DNA from: Microbacterium sp. lyk4-40-TSB-66
GTDB lineage: Bacteria > Actinomycetota > Actinomycetes > Actinomycetales > Microbacteriaceae
Reading direction: 5' to 3'
Length of the DNA: 64,000 nucleotides
NCBI RefSeq assembly: GCF_030209475.1
Contig: NZ_JARVRW010000003.1
Span: forward strand, 310,001-374,000
The notes below the pieces were generated by a model. The model was not told where the DNA came from. It did no database searches and was given only the letters and a program-made list of their open reading frames with translations. A program made the position numbers and the translations under genes. This document shows, piece by piece, positions 36,131 through 46,093 of the stretch (positions are counted from its first letter, which is position 1; each line of letters starts with the position of its first letter).

Positions 36131-37165
36131 ATGAAACGGAAGCCGATGACGACCGATCCCGTGCGCGCAGCCACGCTGAGCGACGTCGCCCGGCGCGCCG
36201 GCGTCTCGATCGCCACGGCGTCGAAGGCGCTCAACGGTCGCGGCGACGTGGCCGCGGGAACGCGCAAGCGCGTGATGGAGGCTGCGGCCGAGCTCGCGTT
36301 CACCCCCAACGCCATGGCGCGCGGCCTGCTCGCCGGCCGCACCGGCACGGTGGGCCTGCTCACCAACGACCTCGAGGGCCGCTTCGTGATCCCGATCCTC
36401 ATGGGCGCCGAGGATGCCTTCGGGGCCGGGCAGATCAACGTGTTCCTCTGCGACGCGCGGGGCGACGCCATCCGCGAGCAGCACCATCTGCGCGCGCTGC
36501 TGAGTCGCCGCGTCGACGGCATCATCGTCGTGGGCAGGCAGACCGACCCCCGTCCCTCGCTCGGGCAGGAGCTGCCCGTCCCGGTCGTCTACGCCTACTC
36601 GCCGTCCGACGACCCGCGGGACCTGTCGCTCACGCCCGACAACTACTCCGGCGGGCGACTCGCCGTGGAGCATCTGCTCGCCTGCGGGCGCCGCCGCATC
36701 GCCCACATCTCCGGCGACCCGTCGTACGCCGCCGCCCAGGACCGCCTCGCCGGGGCTCGTGCGGCGCTCGCCGCGGCGGGACTGGACTTCGTCGGCGAGC
36801 CGATGTTCGCCGCCTGGAACGAGCACTGGGGCCGCGATGCCGCGGCGATGCTGCTCGAGCGGTACCCCGAGGTGGATGCCGTGTTCTGCGGCTCCGACCA
36901 GATCGCGCGAGGTGTGCTCGACACCGCGCGCGACCTCGGCCGCGACGTTCCGGGCGACCTGGCCGTCATCGGCTACGACGACTGGGAGCTGCTCACCGAG
37001 AACGCGCGGCCGCCGCTCACGAGCATCAACGCCAATCTGCAGCAGCTGGGTCGTCAGGCTGCGCAGCGGGTCTTCGATGCGATCGACGGCGTCGATGTCG
37101 GGGCGGGAACGCATCCCATGCCCGTCAAGCTCGTCATCCGCGGGTCGACCATCGCGCACCGCTGA
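36131..37165 (+). CDS. LacI-family transcriptional regulator (2)
   Basis: The 344-residue regulator has a helix-turn-helix at residues about 14-34 (LSDVARRAGVSIATASKAL), a hinge near 60 and a sugar-binding effector domain. ATG 36131 follows GGAAAG by 8 nt; a GTG at 36089 would add 14 residues without a better signal. It sits between the importer operon and the 1829-residue glycosidase gene, both of which carry CGAAA/TTTCG palindromes, so it is probably their shared repressor. Effector unknown, perhaps L-arabinose or an arabinoside. Confidence 0.9.
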   Translation: MKRKPMTTDPVRAATLSDVARRAGVSIATASKALNGRGDVAAGTRKRVMEAAAELAFTPNAMARGLLAGRTGTVGLLTNDLEGRFVIPILMGAEDAFGAGQINVFLCDARGDAIREQHHLRALLSRRVDGIIVVGRQTDPRPSLGQELPVPVVYAYSPSDDPRDLSLTPDNYSGGRLAVEHLLACGRRRIAHISGDPSYAAAQDRLAGARAALAAAGLDFVGEPMFAAWNEHWGRDAAAMLLERYPEVDAVFCGSDQIARGVLDTARDLGRDVPGDLAVIGYDDWELLTENARPPLTSINANLQQLGRQAAQRVFDAIDGVDVGAGTHPMPVKLVIRGSTIAHR

Positions 37166-37181
37166 CCCGCTTCAGGCGGCC

Positions 37182-37231
37182 GTTTTCGTCGATGTTTCGA
37201 AATTTACGAAAACCATTGCGAAACAATTCGC
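37182..37231. promoter_or_regulatory. Operator palindromes before the large glycosidase gene
   Basis: GTTTTCGT (37182-37189) and ACGAAAAC (37206-37213) are inverted around a central TTTCGAAA (37195-37202). A second palindrome, GCGAA-ACAA-TTCGC, lies at 37218-37231. The A/T content here stands out against the surroundings. Half-sites resemble those at 36050-36079. Confidence 0.6.
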
Positions 37232-37299
37232 GTCCTCGGTAGCGTGCCTCCCACGCACCCGCTGCTCATCGACGAGCAGCGCCGAGAGGAACAGACACA

Positions 37300-40200
37300 G
37301 TGGACTGCAATCCGACGACCCCCCGTCGCGTCGGGCGTTCCGCGATCGCCACAGCGGCGATCGCGACGGTGCTGGCGACGACCTTCGTGGTCGCACCGGC
37401 ACACGCCGCGAACACCGACATCGGCTATCCGACGTTCTCGGGAAGCCCGACCCCCGTGCCCGACACCGGGGTCACGTACACCCCCGGCAACCAGTTGCAG
37501 AGGATCTTCGACGCCGATCTCGCCGCCGGTGCGGGCTCCAGCGCGTCGAACGACTTCTGGATGGACGAGATGCTCGCGCGCACCGGCGACGCAGGCAGCT
37601 TCGGCGACAACAACCAGTGGTTGTTCACGCGCGGACGCGCCGCGTTCATGAAGGAGCACAATCCCGGCGTGCTCGGGTTCGGCGGGCAGCTCGCGTACTG
37701 GGAGTCCATCGACGGGCGTTCCGGCTACACGATCACCGCGCGCGTCGGCGGCAACGACGTCGGTCTGACCGAGGACGTCTCGCAGCGCAAGCAGACGCCG
37801 AGCTATTGGCGGAGCGTCCACCGCGGCGGCGGCATCGAGGTCGTGCAGACCAAGTTCATCACCGACGCCAACGTGCTCGTCACCAACCTCGACGTGCGCT
37901 CGACCGGCGGGGCCGTCGACGTCGAGCTCGTGGCATCCTCCCCCTACGCCGTCACCGCGGACGGCGCCGAACTCGTCGGCCACGTTCAGGCGCTGAACAA
38001 CCTCACGAAGATCTCGCCGCGTTTCTCGGGCGACGGCTTCGCCCCCGCGGGCGAGACCCTCGTCCGCACGCTGTCGGTGCCCGCCGGGGGCTCGACCACC
38101 GCGAAGGTGCAGCTCGGCCTCGTCACCGACGAGATCGCCGCCTCGCGCACCGAGTACGACACCACCCGCGCCCAGTCGGCCGGCGAGGCCTACACGGCCC
38201 ACGTCACCGCCTACAACGAGTGGTGGGCCGAGAACGTGCCCTACCTCGACACCCCCGAAGACAACATCGACAAGACGCTCTACTACCGCTGGTGGCTGAT
38301 GCGGTACAACTTCCTCGATGCCGACATGCCGGGCAACACCTACCAGTTCCCCGTCGCCATGGAGGGTGTGCTCGGATACAACAACTCGATCGTGCTCACC
38401 ACGGGCATGTTCATCGACGACCTGAAATACTTCCGCGACCCCATCTACTCGTACGGTCCGTGGGTCTCGACCGGAGAGACGAGCAAGAGCTACAAGTTCG
38501 TCGACAACCCCGGCGACCCCGCCAACTGGTCGAACAGCTACACGCAGTACATCTCCGAAGCGGCATGGCGCTCGTACCAGCTGCACGGCGGTCCGACCGC
38601 GATCGCGAAGAACCTCGCCGAATACGCCGAGGACGACGTGAAGGGCCTGGTCGACGCGTACGACACCAACGGCAACGGCCTCATCGAGTACAACTGGGGC
38701 GCCATGACGGGCAACGACGCGGATGCCGTGTCGTTCCACTGGAAGGGCGGCAACCAGGACCGCGCCGAGAACGCGTACCTCTACTCCAACGCGCTCGCGT
38801 CGGCCGAGGCGTATCGCACCGCCGGCGACACCGCCAAGGCCGACGAGATGCAGGCGTTCGCGCAGAACATCAAGACCCAGGTCATGGACGTGCTGTGGAA
38901 CCCCGACCGCAAGCTCATCGAGCACGCCATGGCCAACAACGGCGAGCACGTGCCCTGGAAGGAGATCAACAACTACTACCCGTTCTCGGTCGGCCTCGTG
39001 CCCAAGCCCGGTGACGCGGACTACAAGGACGACTACGTCGAGGCGCTGCGCCTCTTCGCGGACGACAAGCAGTACCCGATCTTCCCCTTCTACACGGCCA
39101 ATCAGGCCGACCAGGCGGCGTACAACGCCACCGGCGGCCAGGGCAGCAACAACTTCTCGGTCATCAACTCCACGGTCACCTTCCGGATGCTGTCGAAGGT
39201 GCTGCGCGACTACCCCACCGACGCGATCGACGCCGAGTGGTACAAGAAGCTCCTGTACTGGAACGCCTGGTCGCACTACCAGAACGGCGGTGACAACCGC
39301 CTGCCCGACCAGAACGAGTTCTGGGCGAACGGTTCCGCCGACCCGCAGAAGATCGACTACCGCTCCTGGATCCACCACACGATCCTCGGGGCGACGAACT
39401 TCACCATGATCGAAGACGCCATGGGTGTGCGCACCCGCAGCGACGCCAAGATCGAGCTCGACCCGATCGACATCGGGTGGGACCACTTCACCGCGAACAA
39501 CATCCGTTACCGCGACCGCGACCTCTCGGTCACCTGGGACGCCCCCGGTGGTGAGCGGCACTACGGCGACGACGTGCCCGAGGGGTACTCGGTGTTCCTC
39601 GACGGCAAGCTCGCCTTCACCGTCGACAAGCTCTCGCACGTGGTCTACGACCCCGCCACCGGCACGGTCGAGGTCGTGAAGGGTGACGCGAAGGTCACCA
39701 CCGCCACGGCATCCACCGTCAAGGCTCCGCAGGACGTGCGTTTCGCCGACGAGGCCCGCGTCGTCGACCTGTTCGCCAAGGCGGGCGCCGACGTGCGCAC
39801 CGACAGCACCGGCAGCGCCAACCTCGCCACCTCCGCGACCGCGTCGTTCTCGGCCGCGGGTCGCGAGCCGGCCGGCGCCGTCAACGGCACGACGATCAAC
39901 GAGCCCTTCTGGGGCACGGCGGGTTCGCCGAATGCGAAGGACTCGCTGACGGTGGAGCTGGGCGGCGACAAGACGTTCGACGACGTCCGCACCTATTTCT
40001 ACGACAGCTCTTCGTCGGCCACGGCCGCCGGCTACTCCGAACCCTCGGTCTACACGCTCGAGGTGCGCCGCAACGGCGAGTGGTCCACGATCCCGCAGCA
40101 GGCCCGCACACCCGCCTACCCGCGGGCGAACTACAACCACGTGCAGTTCCCCGAGGTCACCGGCGACGCCGTGCGCCTCACGGCGACGCACGCCGCGGGT

Positions 40201-42789
40201 GCCAAGACGGGCGTGAAGGAACTGCAGGTGTTCTCCACGGGCATCGCCGCTCCGGCATCCACGAACCAGGCACCGCTGGTCACGGCGTGGCAGGACCGTC
40301 AGGCTTCGGCCGGCGGATCGGCCGCACTGGTCGGCACGGTCAAGGACGACGGTCTGCCCGGCGGCGAGCTCAGCGCGCGCTGGAGCGTGGTGAGCGCCCC
40401 CGAGGATGCCACGGTGCTCTTCGACGACGCCGCGGCGGCCTCCACCACCGCCCGTTTCTCGGCCAAGGGCGAGTACGTGCTGCGCCTGTCGGCGACGGAC
40501 GGCGAGAAGACCTCCGAGTCTGACGTGACGGTGCAGGGAGACGTGGCGACGCAGGGCGCGAACGTCGCCCCCGCCGCGACGCCCACCGCCTCGTTCACCG
40601 CGGGCTGGAACAAGGTCGGTTCCGTCAACGACGGGAAGATCCTCTACAACGGCGGAGGGAGCACCGACGTCTGGGGCACCTGGGCCGGCGGCGACAACCC
40701 CGCCACCCGTTGGCTGCAGTACGACTGGAGCGAACCGCAGCGTGTGTCGGGCGTCGAGATGAACTTCTGGTCCGACCAGGGCGATCCCGCGTCGAACCAG
40801 GGCGTGAACGTCCCGAGCGCGTGGAAGGTGCAGTACTGGGACGGTGCCGCGTGGGCGGACGTGCCGGCCGCGTCGGCGCACACCCTCGAGCGGAGTGCGC
40901 CCAACACCGTCACTTTCGGTGCCGTGACCACGACGCGCTTGCGCGCCACCCTCTCGGCCACCGGTTCGGGCTCGACGTTCGCCGGCGTGGCCGTCAGCGA
41001 ATGGAAGGTCTTCGCCGACGCACCCACCTCGATCGAGCCCATCGACGTCCGCACCACCGTGGGCACGAAGCCGGAGCTTCCCGCGACCGTGGATGCCACG
41101 TTCTCCGACGGCAGCCACGCCGACCTTCCCGTCACGTGGGTCGAGGTCTCCGACGCGCAGGTCGCCGGTGAGGGCAGCTTCACCGTCTCGGGCATCGTGC
41201 CCGGCTCGCCGGTCGCCGCCAAGGCGACGGTGTGGGTGCGGGCGACGGCTCCCGGCCAGATCAACCAGGTCGATGCCGTGACCACGCGCACCCTGCCGGG
41301 TGTCGCGCCGGTGCTGCCCCAGAGGGTGGGCGTGCTGTTCAACGACGGGTCGCGTCAGGACCTCCCGGTCACGTGGAACGCGGTCGACCCCGCGTCCTAC
41401 GCGACGGCAGGGCAGTTCACCGTCGCCGGAACCGTGCAGAGCGATCTGCCCGGCACCAAGGCCGCCTCGGCCGCGGTGACCGTCGACGGCGGGGGCGCCG
41501 ACACGAAGGCGCCGACGGTGGCCCTGCAGGTGTCGCCGGCCGCCCCCGGGTCGGGGTGGTACACCCAGGCCGTCACGGTGAACGTGACCGCCACCGACGA
41601 CCAGGATCCGGCTCCCCGCATCGAGGTGCGCGTCGGCCAGGGCGAGTGGGTGGCCTACACCGCGGCGGTGTCGGTGACCGATGACGGGTCCCACGTCGTG
41701 CAGGCACGGGCGACCGACGCCACGGGCAACACCTCGCCGGTGGCGGCGCAGACCGTGCGCATCGACACCACGGCACCGGCCGCCGAGGTCACGGCCGACG
41801 CGGTCTCGCGTACGGTCAAGGCGACCGCGACGGACGCCGGTTCGGGAGTCGCATCGATCGAGTACCGCCTCGGTGACGCCGGGGACTGGTCCCCGATGAC
41901 GGGGACGGTGCTCATCGGACTCGACGAGACGAAGGTGCAGGTGCGCTCCACCGACAAGGCGGGCAACGTCTCACCCGTCGTCGAGCGGACGGTACCGAAG
42001 GCCGACGGCACGCAGAAGCGCAACGTCGCCCTGCTGGCCACGCCCACGGCATCCGGAACCGCCGGGTGGAACCGGGTGACCGGTTTGAACGACGACGTCC
42101 AGCCGACAGCGTCGGGCGACGTCACGCCGAACGACAACGCCAACGTCTGGGGCGTGTGGCCGGCCGTCACCGACCAGTGGGTGCAGTACGACTGGAAGGA
42201 GCCGGTGCGCATCGGCGAGCTGGGCGTGTACTTCGTGTCGAACATCGACGCGCAGGGCCTCGGCATCGACGTCCCGGCCTCGTGGAAAGCCGAGTACTGG
42301 GATGCCACGACCACCGCGTGGGTTCCGGTGAAGAACGCGGGGGCGTACGGCACGGCGAAGGACACCTACAACACGGTGTCGTTCGAGCCCGTCACCACGA
42401 CGAAGCTGCGGCTCGCGCTCGACCCGGTCGGCACCGAACAGGGCAAGGGCAGCGTCGGCATCAAGGAATGGCAGGTGTGGGAGCTCCCCGAGGCATCCGC
42501 GCCCGCCCTCGACGTGGCCGTGAGCGCCGCAAGCCGGGCCATCGCGGGCAAGGCGTACGTGATCACGACCGCGAAGAACACCGACGACGTACCCGTCGAT
42601 CTGGTCTTCACCAGTGCCTACGGCACGAAGACGGTGAAGGGCGTACAGCCCGGGAAGACGGTGAGCGCGTCGTTCAACTCGCGCGCGGCGAGCATCCCCG
42701 CGGGAGTCGCCACGGTGACGGCGACCGCGACGGTCGGCGGGGCGCCGGTGACCGCGACGTTCGAGGCGCCCTACGGCGCGCTGAACTGA
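37300..42789 (+). CDS. Secreted multidomain MGH1-like glycoside hydrolase
   Basis: The 1829-residue exported protein has a Sec-type signal (about residues 1-36, ending APAHAA). Residues about 40-790 are an (alpha/alpha)6 MGH1/GH63-like catalytic region (YYRWWLMRYNFLDADMPG, GNGLIEYNWG, INNYYPFSVGL). It is followed by a discoidin (F5/8C) domain (~841-981), a PKD-like domain (~988-1082), discoidin 2 (~1087-1240), two Big_4 Ig domains (~1243-1397), OmpL47-like beta domains (~1402-1564), discoidin 3 (~1574-1729) and a C-terminal module (~1736-1829) shared with two neighbours. GTG 37300 follows GAGAGGAA. Substrate unproven; context suggests arabinose-containing plant glycans. Confidence 0.85.
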   Translation: MDCNPTTPRRVGRSAIATAAIATVLATTFVVAPAHAANTDIGYPTFSGSPTPVPDTGVTYTPGNQLQRIFDADLAAGAGSSASNDFWMDEMLARTGDAGSFGDNNQWLFTRGRAAFMKEHNPGVLGFGGQLAYWESIDGRSGYTITARVGGNDVGLTEDVSQRKQTPSYWRSVHRGGGIEVVQTKFITDANVLVTNLDVRSTGGAVDVELVASSPYAVTADGAELVGHVQALNNLTKISPRFSGDGFAPAGETLVRTLSVPAGGSTTAKVQLGLVTDEIAASRTEYDTTRAQSAGEAYTAHVTAYNEWWAENVPYLDTPEDNIDKTLYYRWWLMRYNFLDADMPGNTYQFPVAMEGVLGYNNSIVLTTGMFIDDLKYFRDPIYSYGPWVSTGETSKSYKFVDNPGDPANWSNSYTQYISEAAWRSYQLHGGPTAIAKNLAEYAEDDVKGLVDAYDTNGNGLIEYNWGAMTGNDADAVSFHWKGGNQDRAENAYLYSNALASAEAYRTAGDTAKADEMQAFAQNIKTQVMDVLWNPDRKLIEHAMANNGEHVPWKEINNYYPFSVGLVPKPGDADYKDDYVEALRLFADDKQYPIFPFYTANQADQAAYNATGGQGSNNFSVINSTVTFRMLSKVLRDYPTDAIDAEWYKKLLYWNAWSHYQNGGDNRLPDQNEFWANGSADPQKIDYRSWIHHTILGATNFTMIEDAMGVRTRSDAKIELDPIDIGWDHFTANNIRYRDRDLSVTWDAPGGERHYGDDVPEGYSVFLDGKLAFTVDKLSHVVYDPATGTVEVVKGDAKVTTATASTVKAPQDVRFADEARVVDLFAKAGADVRTDSTGSANLATSATASFSAAGREPAGAVNGTTINEPFWGTAGSPNAKDSLTVELGGDKTFDDVRTYFYDSSSSATAAGYSEPSVYTLEVRRNGEWSTIPQQARTPAYPRANYNHVQFPEVTGDAVRLTATHAAGAKTGVKELQVFSTGIAAPASTNQAPLVTAWQDRQASAGGSAALVGTVKDDGLPGGELSARWSVVSAPEDATVLFDDAAAASTTARFSAKGEYVLRLSATDGEKTSESDVTVQGDVATQGANVAPAATPTASFTAGWNKVGSVNDGKILYNGGGSTDVWGTWAGGDNPATRWLQYDWSEPQRVSGVEMNFWSDQGDPASNQGVNVPSAWKVQYWDGAAWADVPAASAHTLERSAPNTVTFGAVTTTRLRATLSATGSGSTFAGVAVSEWKVFADAPTSIEPIDVRTTVGTKPELPATVDATFSDGSHADLPVTWVEVSDAQVAGEGSFTVSGIVPGSPVAAKATVWVRATAPGQINQVDAVTTRTLPGVAPVLPQRVGVLFNDGSRQDLPVTWNAVDPASYATAGQFTVAGTVQSDLPGTKAASAAVTVDGGGADTKAPTVALQVSPAAPGSGWYTQAVTVNVTATDDQDPAPRIEVRVGQGEWVAYTAAVSVTDDGSHVVQARATDATGNTSPVAAQTVRIDTTAPAAEVTADAVSRTVKATATDAGSGVASIEYRLGDAGDWSPMTGTVLIGLDETKVQVRSTDKAGNVSPVVERTVPKADGTQKRNVALLATPTASGTAGWNRVTGLNDDVQPTASGDVTPNDNANVWGVWPAVTDQWVQYDWKEPVRIGELGVYFVSNIDAQGLGIDVPASWKAEYWDATTTAWVPVKNAGAYGTAKDTYNTVSFEPVTTTKLRLALDPVGTEQGKGSVGIKEWQVWELPEASAPALDVAVSAASRAIAGKAYVITTAKNTDDVPVDLVFTSAYGTKTVKGVQPGKTVSASFNSRAASIPAGVATVTATATVGGAPVTATFEAPYGALN
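42505..42786 (+). other. Shared C-terminal module, copy 1
   Basis: Codes for about 94 residues beginning after a proline-rich linker: R-x-I-A-G-K-A-Y-V, then VQPGKTVSASF, ending EAPYGALN. The same module ends the GH43 and the non-catalytic protein genes. Confidence 0.8.
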
Positions 42790-42794
42790 CGGGA

Positions 42795-42826
42795 GGGAAG
42801 GGGGCGGGTTCGCCTGCCCCCTTCCC
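42795..42826 (+). terminator. Terminator hairpin with TTCG loop, copy 1
   Basis: GGGAAGGGGGC (42795-42805) pairs with GCCCCCTTCCC (42816-42826); three further pairs close a TTCG tetraloop (42809-42812). It begins 6 bp after the stop codon. The same design follows two neighbours. Confidence 0.75.
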
Positions 42827-42859
42827 CTCTCCCCTGATTCACGGACACCTCCCTCCCTC

Positions 42860-42909
42860 GCACCTCCCCGGCTCCCGCGCAGACTCGGCGCGGCGGCCGG
42901 GGAGGGTGC
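42860..42909. repeat. Second hairpin between the two glycosidase genes
   Basis: GCACCTCCCCGGC (42860-42872) pairs with GCCGGGGAGGGTGC (42896-42909) with one bulged G. Together with the upstream TTCG hairpin it should insulate the GH43 gene from read-through. Confidence 0.45.
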
Positions 42910-42951
42910 TTCTCCTCTGACCCCCGACGCCACTTCTCTCGAAGGAACCCC

Positions 42952-45900
42952 ATGACCAGACACACCGCTCGTCGGCCCCTGGCGGCAACCGCCGCCGTGG
43001 GCCTCGTGGCAGGGCTCCTGGCGCTGACGCCCGTCAGTCCCGCGGCCGCCCTCCCGAACCCCCTGCTCGGCGACGGGACGGTGTACTCCGCCGACCCGGC
43101 CACCCTCGTCGTCGACGACACGCTCTACGTCTACGCCGGCCGCGACGAAGCGGGCCCGACGACGAACGACTTCATCATGAACGAGTGGCAGTCGTTCTCC
43201 ACCACCGACGTCGACGGCGGCCAGTGGGAGAACCACCCCGCGCTGATGCGTCCGGAGCAGGTGTTCTCGTGGGCGACCCCCGGGCGCGCCTACGCCGGCC
43301 AGGTCGTGCAGGGCGCCGATGACCGCTTCTACTGGTACGTGCCCGTGCACGAGGCGGGGAGCACCTCGGTCGACCCGTTCGGCATCGGCATCGCCGTGTC
43401 CGACACACCCTCCGGCCCGTGGACCGACTACGCCGGTGGCCCGATCGTGTCGCAGAAGATCCTGGGCAACGACGCCCACAACATCGACCCCACCGTGTAC
43501 GTCGCCGACGACGGTCGCGTGTGGATGTACTGGGGGAGCTTCAGCCGCCTGTTCGGTGTGGAACTGGCATCCGACATGAAGACCCTCATCGGCACGCCGA
43601 CCGAGATCCGCAGCGGCGTCGACGGCTTCTTCGAGGCCGCCTGGCTGTTCGAGCGCAACGACACGTACTACCTCGCCTATGCGGCCAACACCGCCGGCCC
43701 CGACAGCTGGTGCACCCCCGCGGTGTACCACGCGTGCATCGCCTACTCCACGGCGCCGACGCCGATGGGGCCGTGGACCTCTCAGGGCCGCGTGCTCGCA
43801 CCGGTGTCGTCGACCACCAGCCACCCCGCCATCACCGAGTTCAAGGGCGAGTGGTACATGGCCTACCACACCGCCGATGCGGTCGGCGGGAACCACTTCC
43901 GGCGCTCGGTCGCCGTCGACAAGGTCGAGTGGGACGACTCGGTGACGCCCGCGCGGATGAAGCCGGTCGTGACCACCCCGGTCCGCGACGAAGACGCGAC
44001 GCCGTCGCAGAACGTGGCGCCGTGGGCGAAGGCATCCGCCTCCAACGAGCCCGTTCCCGTGCAGTACTGGATCGCGGCGCTCAACGACGGGATCGTGCGC
44101 CCGAACCCGCTGCCGCCGGACATGTGGGGCTCGTACTCCGGTGACCGCCCGGCGAGCCAGTGGGTGCAGTACGACTGGGCGGAGCCGGTGCGAATCGACC
44201 GCTCGTCCATCCAGTTCTGGAGCGACCGCGAGCCCGGTACCGGCGACGGCGTCTCGGCTCCCGCCTCCTGGTCGCTGCAGTACTGGGACCAGGGGCGCTG
44301 GAACGACGTGCAGAACCCCAGCGGCTACCCGACGACGGTGCGGCAGATGCACGAGGTGACCTTCACCCCGGTGACGACGACGCGCCTGCGCGCCGTGATG
44401 AACGCGGCCCCGGGCAGGACCACGCCCGAGAAGTACTCTGCCCTCGCGGTGGAGGAGTGGTCGGTCGCAACCGTCGCCGCCGACGGCTACGACCCGGCCA
44501 CCACCCGCACGCTGGTGGGTGAAGCACCCGAGCTGCCCGACACCGTCGCGCTCGTCTACGGCGCCGACCGCGTCGCCGCGCCCGTGAGATGGGATGCCGT
44601 CGACCCCGCGTCGTACGCGACGACCGGCTCGTTCACGGTGACCGGTACCGCGCAGGGCTACGCCGCCGGGCGCGTCCAGGTGACCGTCACGGTCGTCGGC
44701 ACGGACACGTCGCCGGACACCGTCGCCCCGGCGATCGGTATCGAACTGCGCGGACCGAAGGGCGCCGGCGACTGGTACGTCGGGCCCGTGACCGCGCGGG
44801 CCACCGCCACGGATGACCGTGATGTGCGTTCGCGCATCTCGGTGGGAGTCGACGGCGGTCCCCTGACGGACACCGCCGACGTGCGCCGCGTCGACACCGT
44901 GGTGGACGGCGATGGTGCGCACACCGTCGTCGCGCGGGCGACGGATGCCGCCGGCAACGTCTCCGCAGACGCCTCGGCCGCGTTCCGCATCGATGCGACC
45001 GCGCCCCAGGTGACCGCGCAGCTCGACGCCGCCGCGCGCACCGTGTCGGCGACGGCGACCGACGCCGGCTCCGGTCTCGTCGGCCTCGAATACGCGATCG
45101 ACGGGTCCACCACCTGGACGCCGCTCACGGGGGCGGTGGCCGCGCCCAGCCTGGAACGACACGTCGTCTCCGTGCGGGCCACGGACGCGGCCGGCAACGT
45201 CTCGACGCCGACCGCGACCACCATCCCGCGCTCGCCCGACGCGCCGATGGTCGGCAACGTGGCGCGTTACGCGACCCCGACCGCCTCGTCGGCCTCGGGG
45301 TGGGCGCCCGTCGAGAACGCCGTCGACGGATCGACCACGACCGGCTGGGGCACCTGGCCCCGTGTCGGGGAGCAGTGGGTGCAGCTCAGCTGGGAGCGCC
45401 CGGTGCGGCTGGATCGCGCGGGAGTGCACTTCGGACGGGATGCCGCCGACGCGGCGAACGCGGGACTGATCCCGCCCCGGTCGTGGGTGCTGCAGTACCG
45501 CGACGCGGCCGGTGTCTGGCGCGACGTCGCCACCGACGACACCTACGCCCGGTCATCGGACGCGGTGAACGAGGTCTCCTTCGATGCCGTCGAGACGACG
45601 GCGCTGCGCGCCCTCATGCAGTCCTGGGGTGCGCAGGAGGGTCAGGGCTCCGCCGCGATCCAGGAGTTCGAGGCGTGGGCCGCCGAGGCACCCGCTCCGT
45701 CGCTGCAGATCGACTCGTCGGCGTCGACGCGCATGATCGCGGGCAAGGCGTACGTGATCGCGACGGCGAAGAACGACGACGACGTCGCCGTCGATCTCGT
45801 GTTCACCACCGAGTACGGCACCAAGACGGTCAAGAACGTGCAGCCGGGGAAGACGGTGAGTGCGTCGTTCACCTCGCGGAAGTCCTCGATCCCCGCGGGA

Positions 45901-45984
45901 GCGGTCACGGTCACGGCCAACGCCACGGTCGACGGCGCGCAGGTCACCGAGACCTTCGAGGCGTCGTACGGCGCGCAGAACTGA
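42952..45984 (+). CDS. Secreted multidomain GH43-family glycosidase
   Basis: The 1010-residue exported protein starts with a Sec signal (about residues 1-31). The GH43 five-bladed propeller (~32-345) shows the general base D in YSADPATLV, the pKa-modulating D in HNIDPTVYVADDGRVWMYWGSF and a likely acid E in EAAWLFERNDTYYLAYA. Behind it come discoidin 1 (~354-503), a Big_4 domain (~510-583), OmpL47-like domains (~587-760), discoidin 2 (~768-910) and the shared C-terminal module (~917-1010). GH43 members include alpha-L-arabinofuranosidases and beta-xylosidases; the flanking GH127 genes favour arabinofuranosidase. ATG 42952 follows GAAGGAA. Confidence 0.9.
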   Translation: MTRHTARRPLAATAAVGLVAGLLALTPVSPAAALPNPLLGDGTVYSADPATLVVDDTLYVYAGRDEAGPTTNDFIMNEWQSFSTTDVDGGQWENHPALMRPEQVFSWATPGRAYAGQVVQGADDRFYWYVPVHEAGSTSVDPFGIGIAVSDTPSGPWTDYAGGPIVSQKILGNDAHNIDPTVYVADDGRVWMYWGSFSRLFGVELASDMKTLIGTPTEIRSGVDGFFEAAWLFERNDTYYLAYAANTAGPDSWCTPAVYHACIAYSTAPTPMGPWTSQGRVLAPVSSTTSHPAITEFKGEWYMAYHTADAVGGNHFRRSVAVDKVEWDDSVTPARMKPVVTTPVRDEDATPSQNVAPWAKASASNEPVPVQYWIAALNDGIVRPNPLPPDMWGSYSGDRPASQWVQYDWAEPVRIDRSSIQFWSDREPGTGDGVSAPASWSLQYWDQGRWNDVQNPSGYPTTVRQMHEVTFTPVTTTRLRAVMNAAPGRTTPEKYSALAVEEWSVATVAADGYDPATTRTLVGEAPELPDTVALVYGADRVAAPVRWDAVDPASYATTGSFTVTGTAQGYAAGRVQVTVTVVGTDTSPDTVAPAIGIELRGPKGAGDWYVGPVTARATATDDRDVRSRISVGVDGGPLTDTADVRRVDTVVDGDGAHTVVARATDAAGNVSADASAAFRIDATAPQVTAQLDAAARTVSATATDAGSGLVGLEYAIDGSTTWTPLTGAVAAPSLERHVVSVRATDAAGNVSTPTATTIPRSPDAPMVGNVARYATPTASSASGWAPVENAVDGSTTTGWGTWPRVGEQWVQLSWERPVRLDRAGVHFGRDAADAANAGLIPPRSWVLQYRDAAGVWRDVATDDTYARSSDAVNEVSFDAVETTALRALMQSWGAQEGQGSAAIQEFEAWAAEAPAPSLQIDSSASTRMIAGKAYVIATAKNDDDVAVDLVFTTEYGTKTVKNVQPGKTVSASFTSRKSSIPAGAVTVTANATVDGAQVTETFEASYGAQN
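45700..45981 (+). other. Shared C-terminal module, copy 2
   Basis: Ends the GH43 protein: S-T-R-M-I-A-G-K-A-Y-V, VQPGKTVSASF, EASYGAQN. Closely similar to copies 1 and 3. Confidence 0.8.
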
Positions 45985-45990
45985 CGTCAC

Positions 45991-46024
45991 GGGAGTGGGG
46001 GCCGGTTCGCCTGCCCCCACTCCC
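45991..46024 (+). terminator. Terminator hairpin with TTCG loop, copy 2
   Basis: GGGAGTGGGGGC (45991-46002) pairs with GCCCCCACTCCC (46013-46024); the apex is GG-TTCG-CC. Compensating base changes against copy 1 (A-T for G-C pairs in the lower stem) support a conserved structure. Confidence 0.75.
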
Positions 46025-46093
46025 TCTCCGACCCCGCCTCGCCTCGCGGTATGGCATCCCTCGTTCCGCTCGATGAAGAGAAGAGACCCCCCC

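Noticed and set aside
36089..36131. GTG 36089 as start of the second LacI regulator
   Set aside because: It adds 14 residues unlike the family N-terminus, and ATG 36131 has a better-placed ribosome site.
37204..45429. Very long minus-strand open frames opposite the glycosidase genes (1496 and 1152 codons)
   Set aside because: They mirror the third-codon-position GC of the real plus-strand genes, have no recognisable domains and no start signals.
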